In this document: positions 54,365 through 64,000 of the stretch, in pieces | How positions within the stretch are numbered: position 1 is the stretch's first letter | Layout of the letters: the number at the start of each line of letters is the position of its first letter | NCBI RefSeq assembly: GCF_905171765.1 | Contig: NC_053397.1 | Location: 114,407,295-114,471,294, forward strand | Length of the DNA: 64,000 bases | Direction: 5' to 3' | Source of the DNA: Bufo bufo | Lineage: Eukaryota; Chordata; Amphibia; Anura; Bufonidae | Notes under the pieces: generated by a model | Told to the model about the DNA's origin: nothing | The model's input: the letters and a program-made list of their open reading frames with translations, nothing else | Database searches by the model: none | Translations under genes and position numbers: made by a program

Positions 54365-55638
54365 GATGTCGTATATCTGGACTTCTCCAAAAGATTTCAC
54401 ACTGTACCGCATAAAAGGTTTGTATATTAAATGAGAATGCTCGGACTGGGAGAAAATGTCTGTATGTGAGTAAGTAACTGGCTCAGTAACTGGAAAACAG
54501 AGTGGTTACTAATGGTACACACTCAGATTGGGTCACTGTAACTAGTTGGGTACTTGAGGGGTCAGTACTGGGCCCGATCATCTTCAATATATTTATTAAT
54601 GATCTTGTAGAAGGCTTGCACAGTACTTTTTTTTTTTTTTGCAGATGACACTAAACTGTGTAAAGTAATTGTCACAGAAGAGAATAGTATACTGCTACAG
54701 ATGGATCTGGATAGATTGGAGGCTTAGGCAGAGAAGTGGCAGATGAGGTTTAACACTGACAAATGTAAGGTTATGCACATGGGTAGGAATAATGCAAGTC
54801 ACCAGTACATACTAAATGGTAAAACACTGGGTAACACTGACATGGAAAAGGACCTAGGAATTTTAGTGAACAGCAAACTAAGCTGTAAAAACCAGTGTCA
54901 TGCAGCTGCTGCCAAGGCCAATAAGATAATGGGTTGCATCAAAAGGGGCATAGATACCCGTGATGAGAACATAGTCCTACCACTTTACAAATCACTGGTC
55001 AGACCACACATGGAGTACTGTGTACAGTTCTGGTCTCCTGTGAACAAGGCAGACATAGCAGAGCTGAAGGGGGTTCAGAAGAGGGCAACTAAAGTAATAA
55101 CTGGAATGAGGGAACTACAGTACCCTGAAAGATTATCAAGATTAGGATTATTCACTTTAGAAAAAAGACGACTGAGGGGAGATTTAATTACTATGTATAA
55201 ATATATCAGGGGTCAGTCTCCCATCATCTATTTATCCCCAGGACTGTGACTGTGACAAGGGGACATCCTCTGCACCTGGAGGAAAGAAGGTTTGTACACA
55301 AACATGGAAGAGGATTCTTTACGGTAAGAGCAATGAGACTATGGAACTCTCTGCCCGAGGAGGTGGTAATGGTGAGTTCACTAAAAGAGTTCAAGAGGGG
55401 CCTGGATGTATTTCTGGAGTGTAATAATATTACAGGCTATAGCTACCAGAGAGATCCAGGGAGTTATTCTGATTGACTGATTGGAGTCGGGAAGTAATTT
55501 TTTTCCCCTTAAGTGGGGAAAACTGGCTTCTACTTTTTTTTTTTTTGCCTTCCTCTGGATCAACTTGCAGGATAACAGGCCGAACTGGATGGACAGATGT
55601 CTTTTTTTGGCCTTATATACTATGTTACTACGTTACTA
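54365..55638 (+). mobile_element. CR1-like LINE, 5'-truncated
   Basis: A non-LTR retrotransposon 3' part begins inside the reverse transcriptase (DVVYLDFSK, GSVLGPIIFNIFINDL, catalytic FADDTKL near 54640). It ends with a short direct repeat (tatgttacta / cgttacta), as CR1-type elements do instead of a poly-A tail. It joins the old Tc1 sequence directly at 54364, which is typical of a truncated insertion. Confidence 0.85.
54366..55476 (+). pseudogene. LINE reverse transcriptase C-terminal remnant
   Basis: Two open parts survive: 54743-55249 (FNTDKCKVMHMGRN, LGILVNSKLS, KANKIMGCIKRGI, LVRPHMEYCVQFWSPV, RLGLFTLEKRRLRGDLI) and 55246-55476 (FFTVRAMRLWNSLPEEVV). A TGA at about 55247 and a small shift separate them. 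Upstream of 54743 there are stops, one in front of the AEKWQMRF-equivalent text. No endonuclease domain is present. Confidence 0.88.
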
Positions 55639-55734
55639 AGATATTTGGCCATTATAAAAGGCCTTATGAATATGGCAATACCTCCATGTATACTTATGTA
55701 ATAAAATAACCTCAGCATTTTTATTTCTATATAG

Positions 55735-56100
<366 letters not shown>

Positions 56101-56770
56101 TACTTTCACATCTGCACTTTTCCTTTCCGGTATTTTCATTTGTCTTACTGTAATAGGAGAGTAAATCGGTCTCTTAATTATGTCAGTGACACAAATCAAT
56201 ATTTTGGGGTTCATCAAACTTCCTTTACATCATTCTAACTGTTATAGGAGGTTTAATCAGTCTGTTCATTGTGTCGGTGACAGAAAGCTAATTTTTGTAT
56301 AAGTAACACTGCATTTTTATCTGTCTAAAGCCTCATGCACACGACCGTTTTTTTTTTCAGTCCGCAAAAACGGGTTCCGCATTTCCGTGATCCGTGTCCG
56401 TTTTTTCTTCCGTGGGTCTTCCTTGATTTTTGGAGGATCCACGAACATGAAGGAAAAAGTCGTTTTGGTGTCCGCCTGGCCGTGCGGAGCCAAACGGATC
56501 CGTCCTGACTTACAATGCAAGTCAATAAGGACGGATCCGTTTGACGTTGACACAATATGGTGCAATTGCAAACGGATCAGTCCCCCATTGACTGTCAATG
56601 TAAAGTCAGGAGTCCCTATTATACCATCGGATTGGAGTTTTCTCCAATCCGATGGTATATTTTAACTTGAAGCGTCCCCATCACCATGGGAACGCCTCTA
56701 TGTTAGAATATACCATCGGATTTGAGTTAGATCGTGAAAACTCATATCCGACAGTATATTCAGTATATTC

Positions 56771-57078
56771 TTCCCCGGAAGAAGCCAGATCTACTGGCGA
56801 AACGGCGTTGGGTCAGGAGTTGGCCGAGAGATCTTTGCACCATTCAGGGTATGTTTAATTGTGTTCTTTTGTGTTCCTTCCATCTTAACCTCAGTCTCTA
56901 CAATTGCCTCTTTTGCATTGTGTTTGGGGCGTTGCTGCCATGAGGCTCTGAGGTATGCTCTTTCAGCTAGTATTCTTTTTCCCTGTATTTTCGTGCACTG
57001 ATCTCCCGGCCTCTCCTTGGGTCCTGCTCCTCATTTGTGTGTCCCGCCTTGTGCTGCCTGTTTTATAATACATGTATG
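56771..57078 (+). mobile_element. Retroelement fragment with degraded hammerhead-like head, split by Tc1-B2
   Basis: It begins ccccggaagaagccagatc, with a 5-bp stem (gccag/ctggc), then GAAAC and GGTC, like the motif at 6351, but the core CTGA is CGGA. It continues beyond Tc1-B2 as ctgttcatatatatttaca and aataaagctttttgg up to about 58675, where an AATAAA signal appears. It is non-coding. A Penelope-like or retrozyme-like origin is an inference. Confidence 0.45.
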
Positions 57079-57080
57079 TA

Positions 57081-58610
57081 CAGTCATGGCCAAAAGTTTT
57101 GAGAATTACATAAATATTGGAAATTAGAAAAGTTGCTGCTTAAGTTTTTAATATAGCAATTTGCATATACTCCAGAATGTTATGAAGAGTTATCAGATGA
57201 ATTGCATAGTCCTTCTTTGCCATGAAAATTAACTTAATCCCAAAAAAACCTTTCCACTGCATTTCATTGCTGTCATTAAAGGACCTGCTGAGATCATTTC
57301 AGTAATCGTCTTGTTAACTCAGGTGAGAATGTTGACAAGCACAAGGCTGGAGATCATTATGTCAGGCTGATTGGGTTAAAATGGCAGGCTTGACATGTTA
57401 AAAGGAGGGTGATGCTTGAAATCATTGTTCTTCCATGGCGTGCAGCCATCATTGCGTTGCATAAAAATGGCTTCACAGGCAAGGATATTGTGGCTACTAA
57501 GATTGCACCTCAATCAACAATTTATAGGATCATCAAGAACTTCAAGGAAAGAGGTTCAATTCTTTTTAAGAAGGCTTCAGGGCGTCCAAGAAAGTCCAGC
57601 AAGCGCCAGGATCGTCTCCTAAAGAGGATTCAGCTGCGGGATCGGAGTGCCACCAGTGCAGAGCTTGCTCAGGAATGGCAGCAGGCAGGCGTGAGCGCAT
57701 CTGCACGCACAGTAAGGCGAAGACTTTTGGAAGATGGCCTGGTGTCAAGAAGGGCAGCAAAGAAGCCACTTAACTCCAAAAAAAACATCAGGGACAGATT
57801 GATCTTCTGCGGAAAGTATGGTGAATGGACTGCTGAGGACTGGGGCAAAGTCATATTCTCTGATGAAGCCTCTTTCCGATTGTTTGGGGCATCTGGAAAA
57901 AGGCTTGTCCGGAGAAGAAAAGGTGAGCGCTACCATCAGTCCTTTGTCATGCCAACAGTAAAGCATCCTGAGACCATTCATGTGTGGGGTTGCTTCTCAT
58001 CCAAGGGAGTGTGCTCACTCACAATTTTGCCCAAAAACACAGCCATGAATAAAGAATGGTACCAAAACACCCTCCAACAGCAACTTCTTCCAACAATCCA
58101 ACAACAGTTTGGTGAAGAACAATGCATTTTCCACAACGATGGAGCACTGTGCCATAAGGCAAAAGTGATAACTAAGTGGCCCGGGGACCAAAACGTTGAC
58201 ATTTTGGGTCCATGGCCTGGAAACTCCCCAGATCTTAATCCCATTGAGAACTTGTGGTCAATCCTCAAGAGGCGGGTGGACAAACAAAAACCCACTAATT
58301 CTGACAAATTCCAAGAAGTGATTATGAAAGAATGGGTTGCTATCAGTCAGGAATTGGCCCAGAAGTTGATTGAGAGCATGCCCAGTCGAATTGCAGAGGT
58401 CCTGAAAAAGAAGGGCCAACACTGCAAATACTGACTCTTTGCATAAATGTCATGTAATTGTCGATAAAAGCCTTTGAAACGTATGAAGTGCGTGTAATTA
58501 TATTTCACTACATCACAGAAACAACTGAAACAAAGATCTAAAAGCAGTTTAGCAGCAAACTTTGTGAAAACTAATATTTGTGTCATTCTCAAAACTTTTG
58601 GCCATGACTG
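57081..58610 (+). mobile_element. Tc1-B2, Tc1-like element with an open transposase
   Basis: The ends cagtcatggccaaaag and ttggccatgactg are flanked by TA (57079-57080 and 58611-58612). The length is 1,530 bp. It is a close relative of Tc1-B1 (34141). Inverted repeats of about 220 bp are present, with an inner match near 57340 and 58480 less clear. Confidence 0.93.
57409..58434 (+). CDS. Tc1-B2 transposase, uninterrupted (341 aa)
   Basis: This Tc1/mariner DDE transposase would bind the element ends and cut and rejoin DNA at TA in the nucleus. The frame runs from MMLEIIVLPW to KKKGQHCKY without a stop. The paired helix-turn-helix region is at about 12-105 (GFTGKDIVATKIAP, STIYRIIKNFK, SGRPRKSS hook, SASARTVRRRL). 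The catalytic residues are D152 (IFSDEASF), D244 (HNDGALCHK) and E280 (DLNPIENLW), with 35 residues between the last two. Compared with Tc1-B1, an in-frame loss of about 9 codons removes the usual start MVTCKETR, so translation would have to begin at an upstream ATG. A few changes in conserved places (GALCH for GAPCH) also make activity doubtful. Confidence 0.88.
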   Translation: MMLEIIVLPWRAAIIALHKNGFTGKDIVATKIAPQSTIYRIIKNFKERGSILFKKASGRPRKSSKRQDRLLKRIQLRDRSATSAELAQEWQQAGVSASARTVRRRLLEDGLVSRRAAKKPLNSKKNIRDRLIFCGKYGEWTAEDWGKVIFSDEASFRLFGASGKRLVRRRKGERYHQSFVMPTVKHPETIHVWGCFSSKGVCSLTILPKNTAMNKEWYQNTLQQQLLPTIQQQFGEEQCIFHNDGALCHKAKVITKWPGDQNVDILGPWPGNSPDLNPIENLWSILKRRVDKQKPTNSDKFQEVIMKEWVAISQELAQKLIESMPSRIAEVLKKKGQHCKY

Positions 58611-59975
58611 TACTGTTCATATATATTTACAATAAAGCTTTTTGGATTTTCATATACACTAAAGTCAGCTTCATTTTTTGGTGATTATATTCTAACACAG
58701 AGGCCCCCTGCTGCCTGGCAGCACCTGATCTCTTACAGGGGGCTATGATGCGCACAATTAACCGCTCAGGTGCGGCAAACTCAGCTCTGAAAAAGCTTTT
58801 ATGCAGACGGATCTGTGATCCGTCTGTGTGAAAGTAGCCTAAGGCCACGGATCACGGACGCGGATGCCAATCTTGTGTGCATCTGTGTTTTTTCACGGAT
58901 CCATTGACTTAAATGGGTCCGTGAACCGTTGTCCGTCAAAAATATAGGACAGGTCATATTTTTTTGACGGACAGGAAACACGGATCACGGCTGCTGATGA
59001 ACAACGGTGCATTATCCGAGTTTTCAACTGACCCATTGAAAGTCAATGGGTCCGCAAAAAATCACGGAAAATGGAACAACGGCCACGGATGCACACAACG
59101 GTCGTGTGCGTGAGGCCTAACTGATAGGAGAGTAAATCAGTCTGTTAAATGCATCACTGACACAAAGCAATTTTTGAGAGTTCAATACACCGCCTTTGAA
59201 TCTGTCTTACTGTAATAGCAGAGTAAATCAGTCTGTAAATTGCGTTGGTGACAAAGTAATTTTTTGGGGTTCATCACATCGCCTATGTATCCATCTTACT
59301 GTAATAGCAGAATAAATCCATCTGTTAATTGTGTCGGTGACACAAAGCAATTTTTTTTTTTTTATAACACCGCATTTTCATCCATCTAACTGTAATAGGA
59401 GATTTAATCAGTCTGTTAATTGACAGTTGGTGACACAAAGCAATTTTGTCTATTGGTGACACAAAGCAATTTTTTGGGGTTCATCACACCACCATTGCAT
59501 CCGTCTAACTGTAATAGCAGAGCAAATCATTCTGTTAACTGTGTCGGTAACATAGAATAATTTTTTGGGGTTCATCACACCGCCTTTGCATCCGGCTTAC
59601 TGTAGCAGCAGAGTAAATCAGTCTGTGAAGTGTGTCGGTGACATAAAGCAATTTTCAAATATTTTTTTTTTATAACACTGCATTTTCATCCATCTAAATG
59701 TAATAGGAGATTTATTCAGTCTGTTAATTGTGTTGGTGACACAAGCTATTTTTGGGTTTCATAACACTGCATTCTCATCTGTCTAACTGATAGGACACAA
59801 TATAAGGATTGGGCAGCACAGCTGTATATCGAGTACAGGCGGAGTGCCAGCGGCTGTGAAGGCGATCCCCCTTCAGATAATGTGGCAGAAAAAATTCCAC
59901 GGCACCTCCAAGGCGTAAAATAGTATCAAACTTTATTCACCAGACCCGCGGTGTGATAACTGTGATAGGAGATTT

Positions 59976-61060
59976 AATCAGTCTGTTAATTGTGTCGGTG
60001 ACACAAAACAATTTTTGGGTTTCATAACACCGCATTTTCATCTGTCTTACAGAGAGTAAATCAGTCTGTTAATTGTGTCGCCGACGTAAAATTATTTTTT
60101 GGGGGGGTCTATAACCCCGCCTTTGCATCTGTCTGACTGTAATAGCAGAGTAAATCAGTCTGTTAATTGTGTCGGTGACACAAAGTAATTTTTGGGTTTC
60201 ATAATACCGCATCTTCATCGGTCTAACTGTTATAGGAGATTTAATCAGTCTGTTATTTGTGTCGGGGACATAAAGCAATTTTTGGGTTTCATAACACTGC
60301 ATTTTCATCCGTCCGACTGTTATAGGAGATTTAATCAGTCTGTTAATTGTGTGGGTAACACAAGGCAATTTTTGTGTTTCATAACACCGCATTTTTATCC
60401 ATCTAGATGTAATAGGAGATTTATTTAGCCTGTTAATCGTGTCGGTGACACAAAGCTATTTTTGGGTTTCATAACACCGCATTTTCATCTGTCTAACTGT
60501 AATAGAGTAAATCAGTCTGTTAATTGTGTCGGTGACACAAAACAATTTTTGGGTTTCATAACACCGCATTTTCATCTGTCTTACAGAGAGTAAATCAGTC
60601 TGTTAATTGTGTCGCCGACGTAAAATTATTTTTTGGGGGGGTCTATAACCCCGCCTTTGCATCTGTCTGACTGTAATAGCAGAGTAAATCAGTCTGTTAA
60701 TTGTGTCGGTGACACAAAGTAATTTTTGGGTTTCATAATACCGCATCTTCATCGGTCTAACTGTTATAGGAGATTTAATCAGTCTGTTATTTGTGTCGGG
60801 GACATAAAGCAATTTTTGGGTTTCATAACACTGCATTTTCATCCGTCCGACTGTTATAGGAGATTTAATCAGTCTGTTAATTGTGTGGGTAACACAAGGC
60901 AATTTTTGTGTTTCATAACACCGCATTTTTATCCATCTAGATGTAATAGGAGATTTATTTAGCCTGTTAATCGTGTCGGTGACACAAAGCTATTTTTGGG
61001 TTTCATAACACCGCATTTTCATCTGTCTAACTGTAATAGAGTAAATCAGTCTGTTAATTG
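59976..61060 (+). repeat. 534-bp segment duplicated in tandem without visible difference
   Basis: Bases from about 59976-60510 are repeated from about 60510-61045. All markers checked (tcgccgacgtaaaatt, gggggggtctataacccc, gtgtgggtaacacaagg) recur 534 bases later with no difference seen, although satellite units within each copy are diverged from one another. Confidence 0.88.
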
Positions 61061-61160
61061 TGTTGGTGACATAAAATTACCATTGCCTTTGCATCATTAC
61101 CATTGCCTTTGCATCCGTCTAAATGTAATAAGAGAATTAATCAGTCTGTTAATTGTTAAC

Positions 61161-61605
61161 CAGGCTGCACATCCAGGGCGTAGACATCGACCTCTAACAA
61201 TCTATACACGATCCCGGCCAGGGGAGTGACTTGCCCCAGGTGTCTTGAGTTTATCCTGGTGGCGACCCCCCCCCCAGTGAAGTGAGTAGATTATTAATAA
61301 TATTTTTGTTATTATCAACATTATGATTTTATAATTTTAATACTGTATATTCTATTTTATATACATCTTCATTTTATTGTTGCATCATTTGGTATCTTAC
61401 TTTTACCTACCCACCACAGTGTCCCACCCACTTGTCCCAAGCGCCTGTGGATGGTGCCACTTTGCAACTTCACCTATATTATTTTTATTTTTACCTTTTA
61501 CTTTGTCATGTGTGAGATTGGCGCTCAATTTCCTACGTTTTTACAGTAGCTGGTGTGACACCCGGGCTGGGTCCCATCCCCCCGTGTTCCACCCGTTACT
61601 GATTT
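61161..61605. other. Unassigned non-coding sequence
   Basis: It contains a poly-C run (61268-61276) and AT-rich text, with no gene. The 5' junction of the following Tc1-like remnant lies near its right edge. Confidence 0.4.
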
Positions 61606-62379
61606 ACTACCACTATCAGTGAAGCAAGATATCATTAGGCTGAAAAAACGAAACAAACCCATCAGAGAGATAGCAAAAACATTAGGCGGGGCCAAAACAA
61701 CTGTTTGGAACATTCTTAAAAAGAAGGAATGCAACGGTGAGCTCACACCAAATGACCCGGAAGACCACTGAAAACAACTGTGGTGGATGACCGAAGAATT
61801 CTTTCCCTGGTGAAGAAAACACCCTTCACAACAGTTGCCAGATCAAGAACACGCTCCAGGAGGTAGGTGTATGTGTGTCAAAGTCAACAATCAAGAGAAG
61901 ACTTCACCAGAGTGAATACAGAGGCATCACCACAAGATGTAAACCATTGGTGAACCTCAAAAACAGGAAGGCCAGATTAGAGTTTGCCAAACGAGAGCTA
62001 AAAAAAAGCCTTCACAGTTCTGGAACAACATCCTATGGACAGATGAGACCAAGATCAACTTGTACCAGAGTGATGGGAAGAGAAGAGTATGTAGAAGGAA
62101 AGGAACTGCTCATGATTCTAAGCATACCACCTCATCAGTGAAGCATGATGGTGGTAGTGTCATGGCGTGGGCATGTATGGCTGCCAATGGAACTGGTTCT
62201 CTTGTATTTATTGATGATGTGACTGCTGACAAAAGCAGCAGGATGAATTCTGAAGTATTTCGGGCAATATTATCTGCTCATATTCAGCCAAATGCTTTAG
62301 AACTCATTGGACGGCACTTCACAGTGCAGATGGACAATGACCCAAAGCATACTGCAAAAGCAACCAAAGGGTTTTTTAA
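61606..62379 (+). pseudogene. Tc1-F transposase, truncated at both ends
   Basis: Helix-turn-helix text (SVKQDIIRLKKRNKPIRE, then KTLGGAKTTVWNILKKK) starts without the 5' untranslated region or inverted repeat. A frame change lies near 61770. Then come VKKTPFTTVARS-type text, a TDETKINLY-type first catalytic region (shifted near 62035), HDGGSVMAWACMAANG, and the second Asp in MDNDPKHTAKATKG. The gene is cut by PB-3 at a TTAA (62376-62379). The third catalytic residue is absent from the window. Confidence 0.82.
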
Positions 62380-64000
62380 CCCCTTAAGGACACAGCCTTA
62401 TTTCACCTTAAGGACCAGGCCATTTTTTGCAAATCTGACCAGTGTCACTTTAAGTGGTGATAACTTTAAAACACTTTGACTTATCAAGGCCATTCTGAGA
62501 TTGTTTTTTCATGACAATGGTAAAATGAAGTAAAAAAAAACATTTTTATTTATAAAAAAATACCAAATTTACCAAAAATTTGTAAAAAAAAATGCAAATT
62601 TCCAAGTTTCAATTTCTCTACTTCTATAATACATAGTAATACCTACAAAAATAGTTATTACTTTACATTCCCCATATGTCTACTTCATGTTTTGATCAAT
62701 TGGGAATGATATTTTATTTTTGGGGGATGTTACAAGGCTTAGAAGTTTAGAAGAAAATCTTGAAATTTTTCAGAAATTTTCAAAAACCCACATTTTAGGG
62801 ACCAGTTCAGGTCTGAAGTCACTTTGTGAGGCTTACATAATAGAAACCACCCCATTCTAGAAACTACACCCCTCAAGGTATTCAAAACTGATTTTACAAA
62901 CGTCGTTCACCCTTTAGGTGTTCCACAAGAGTTAATGGCAAATGGTGATAACATTTCAGAATTTAGATTTTTTTGGCAAATTTTCCATTTTAATAAATTT
63001 TTTCCAGTAACAAAGCAAGGGTTAACAGCCAAACAAAATGCTATATTTATTGCCTTGATTCTGTAGTTTGCAGAAACACCCTATATGTGGCCGTAAACTA
63101 CTGTACTGGCACACAGTAGGGCATAGAGGGAAAGATGCGCCGTATGGTTTTTGGAAGGCAGATTTTGATGGACTGGTTTATTTACACCATGTCCCATTTG
63201 AAGCCCCCCTGATGCACCTCTAGAGTACAAACTCCATAAAAGTGACCCCATCTAAGAAACTACACCCCTCAAGGTATTCAAAACTGATTTTACAAACTTT
63301 GTTAACCCTTTAGGTGTTGCACAAGAGTTATTGGCAAATGGAGATGAAATTTGAGAATTTAAATTTTTGGGCAAATTTTCCATTTTAATCCATTTTTTTC
63401 AGTAACAAAGCAAGGGTTAACAGCCAAACAAAATGCGATAATTTATTGCCCCGATTCTGTAGTTTGCAGAAACACCCCATATGTGGCCGTAAACTACTGT
63501 ACGGGCACACGGCAGGGCGCAGAAGAAAAGGAATGCCATACGGTTTTTGGAAGGCAGATTTTGCTAGACTGTTTTTTTGGACACCATGTCCCATTTGAAG
63601 CCCCCCTGATGCACCCCTAGAGTAGAAACTCCAAAAAAGTGACCCCATTTTAGAAACTACGGGATAGGGTAGAAGTTTTGTTGGTACTAGTTTAGGGTAC
63701 ATATGATTTTTGGTTGCTCTATATTACACTTTTTGTGAGGCAAGGTAACAAGAAACAGGTTAGATCATGTGGTATTTTTATAGAGCAGGTTGTCACGGAC
63801 GCGGCGATACCTAATATGTATACAATTTTTTTATTTATGTAAGTTTTACACAATGATTTCATTTTTGAAACAAAAAAATTCATGTTTAGTGTCTCCATAG
63901 TCTGAGAGCCATAGTTTTTTTTCAGTTTTTGGGCGATTATCTTAGGTAGGGTCTCATTTTTTGTGGGATGAGATGACAGTTTGATTGGCACTATTTTGGG
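62380..64000 (+). mobile_element. PB-3, piggyBac-like element (right part outside window)
   Basis: The end ccccttaaggacacagcc follows TTAA at 62376-62379 inside Tc1-F codons. The interior is non-coding, with a direct repeat of about 397 bp (aaactacacccctcaagg at 62861 and 63257, a shorter match at 63654). From about 63690 the text matches PB-2 (ggcgatacctaatatgtata; tgtctccatagtctgagag), so PB-2 and PB-3 are opposite halves of one family. Confidence 0.75.

Larger units (their letters stand above)
56329..59117. mobile_element. Harbinger-like composite element with TAA target
   Basis: The ends agcctcatgcacacgaccgtt (left, 56329) and its near-complement (right, to 59117) are flanked by TAA (56326-56328 and 59118-59120). 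Removing it rejoins the satellite unit (catctgtcta/actg). A TWA-type 3-bp duplication suggests PIF/Harbinger; this is inferred. The interior shares about 150 bp with the MITE at 21949 (catcggattggagttttctc region) and contains that MITE's right end (gtgtgaaagtagcc, about 58832), a hammerhead-like fragment and Tc1-B2. It encodes no Harbinger transposase. Confidence 0.7.

Noticed and set aside
60069..60926. Two identical 107-codon frames 534 bases apart
   Set aside because: They come from the duplicated satellite segment; the peptides are repeats of the satellite unit.

Overview
The window is a piece of a large, transposon-saturated vertebrate nuclear genome, most likely an anuran amphibian. 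The evidence is the crowd of Tc1/mariner, BED-type hAT, piggyBac-like (TTAA), chromodomain Ty3/gypsy and CR1-like elements, together with one exon of a vertebrate gene. There are no operons and no bacterial signals. The only host coding sequence recognised is an internal exon at 55735-55984 (+), encoding the SAM-binding core of N-terminal Xaa-Pro-Lys methyltransferase 2 (NTMT2/METTL11B). No other exon of that gene was found, so nearly everything else is probably intron or intergenic DNA made of nested mobile elements.

Left part (1-30242). The scaffold is one old, decayed chromodomain gypsy element on the minus strand (its 3' LTR near 7778-7921, its 5' LTR at 24631-30242). It has been split by a series of insertions whose target-site duplications (TSDs) are still readable. 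These are hAT-A1 (<1-7777) in the 3' LTR; hAT-C (8073-13242), itself holding a Tc1-like copy, two MITEs and a solo LTR; hAT-D (13332-15160); a 4.6 kb piggyBac-like element with spectacular internal repeats (15296-19936); a solo gypsy LTR (20418-20942); a TA-flanked MITE (21949-22738); and hAT-A2 (24640-29672) in the 5' LTR.

Middle part (30300-51006). A truncated piggyBac-like fragment (30300-31684) and about 320 bases of unassigned DNA precede a Tc1-like element (32015-51006, minus strand). About 1.5 kb of that element is stretched over 19 kb by four independent insertions: hAT-B (with another Tc1 inside its BED zinc finger), hAT-A3, a solo LTR, and a very young gypsy element (45173-50453) whose two 528-bp LTRs differ at two positions. 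The gypsy gag and pol frames are open except for one frame change at a run of seven T.

Right part (51007-64000). There are further Tc1-like elements, some nested, then a 5'-truncated CR1-like LINE and the NTMT2 exon. After it comes a roughly 90-110 bp satellite field (56100-61160), broken by a Harbinger-like composite that carries a Tc1-like copy with an uninterrupted 341-residue transposase (57409-58434). The window ends in a partial Tc1-like gene broken at TTAA by another piggyBac-like element that runs off the end. Apart from NTMT2, the young gypsy and this Tc1 copy, the coding remains are broken by frameshifts, stops or insertions.
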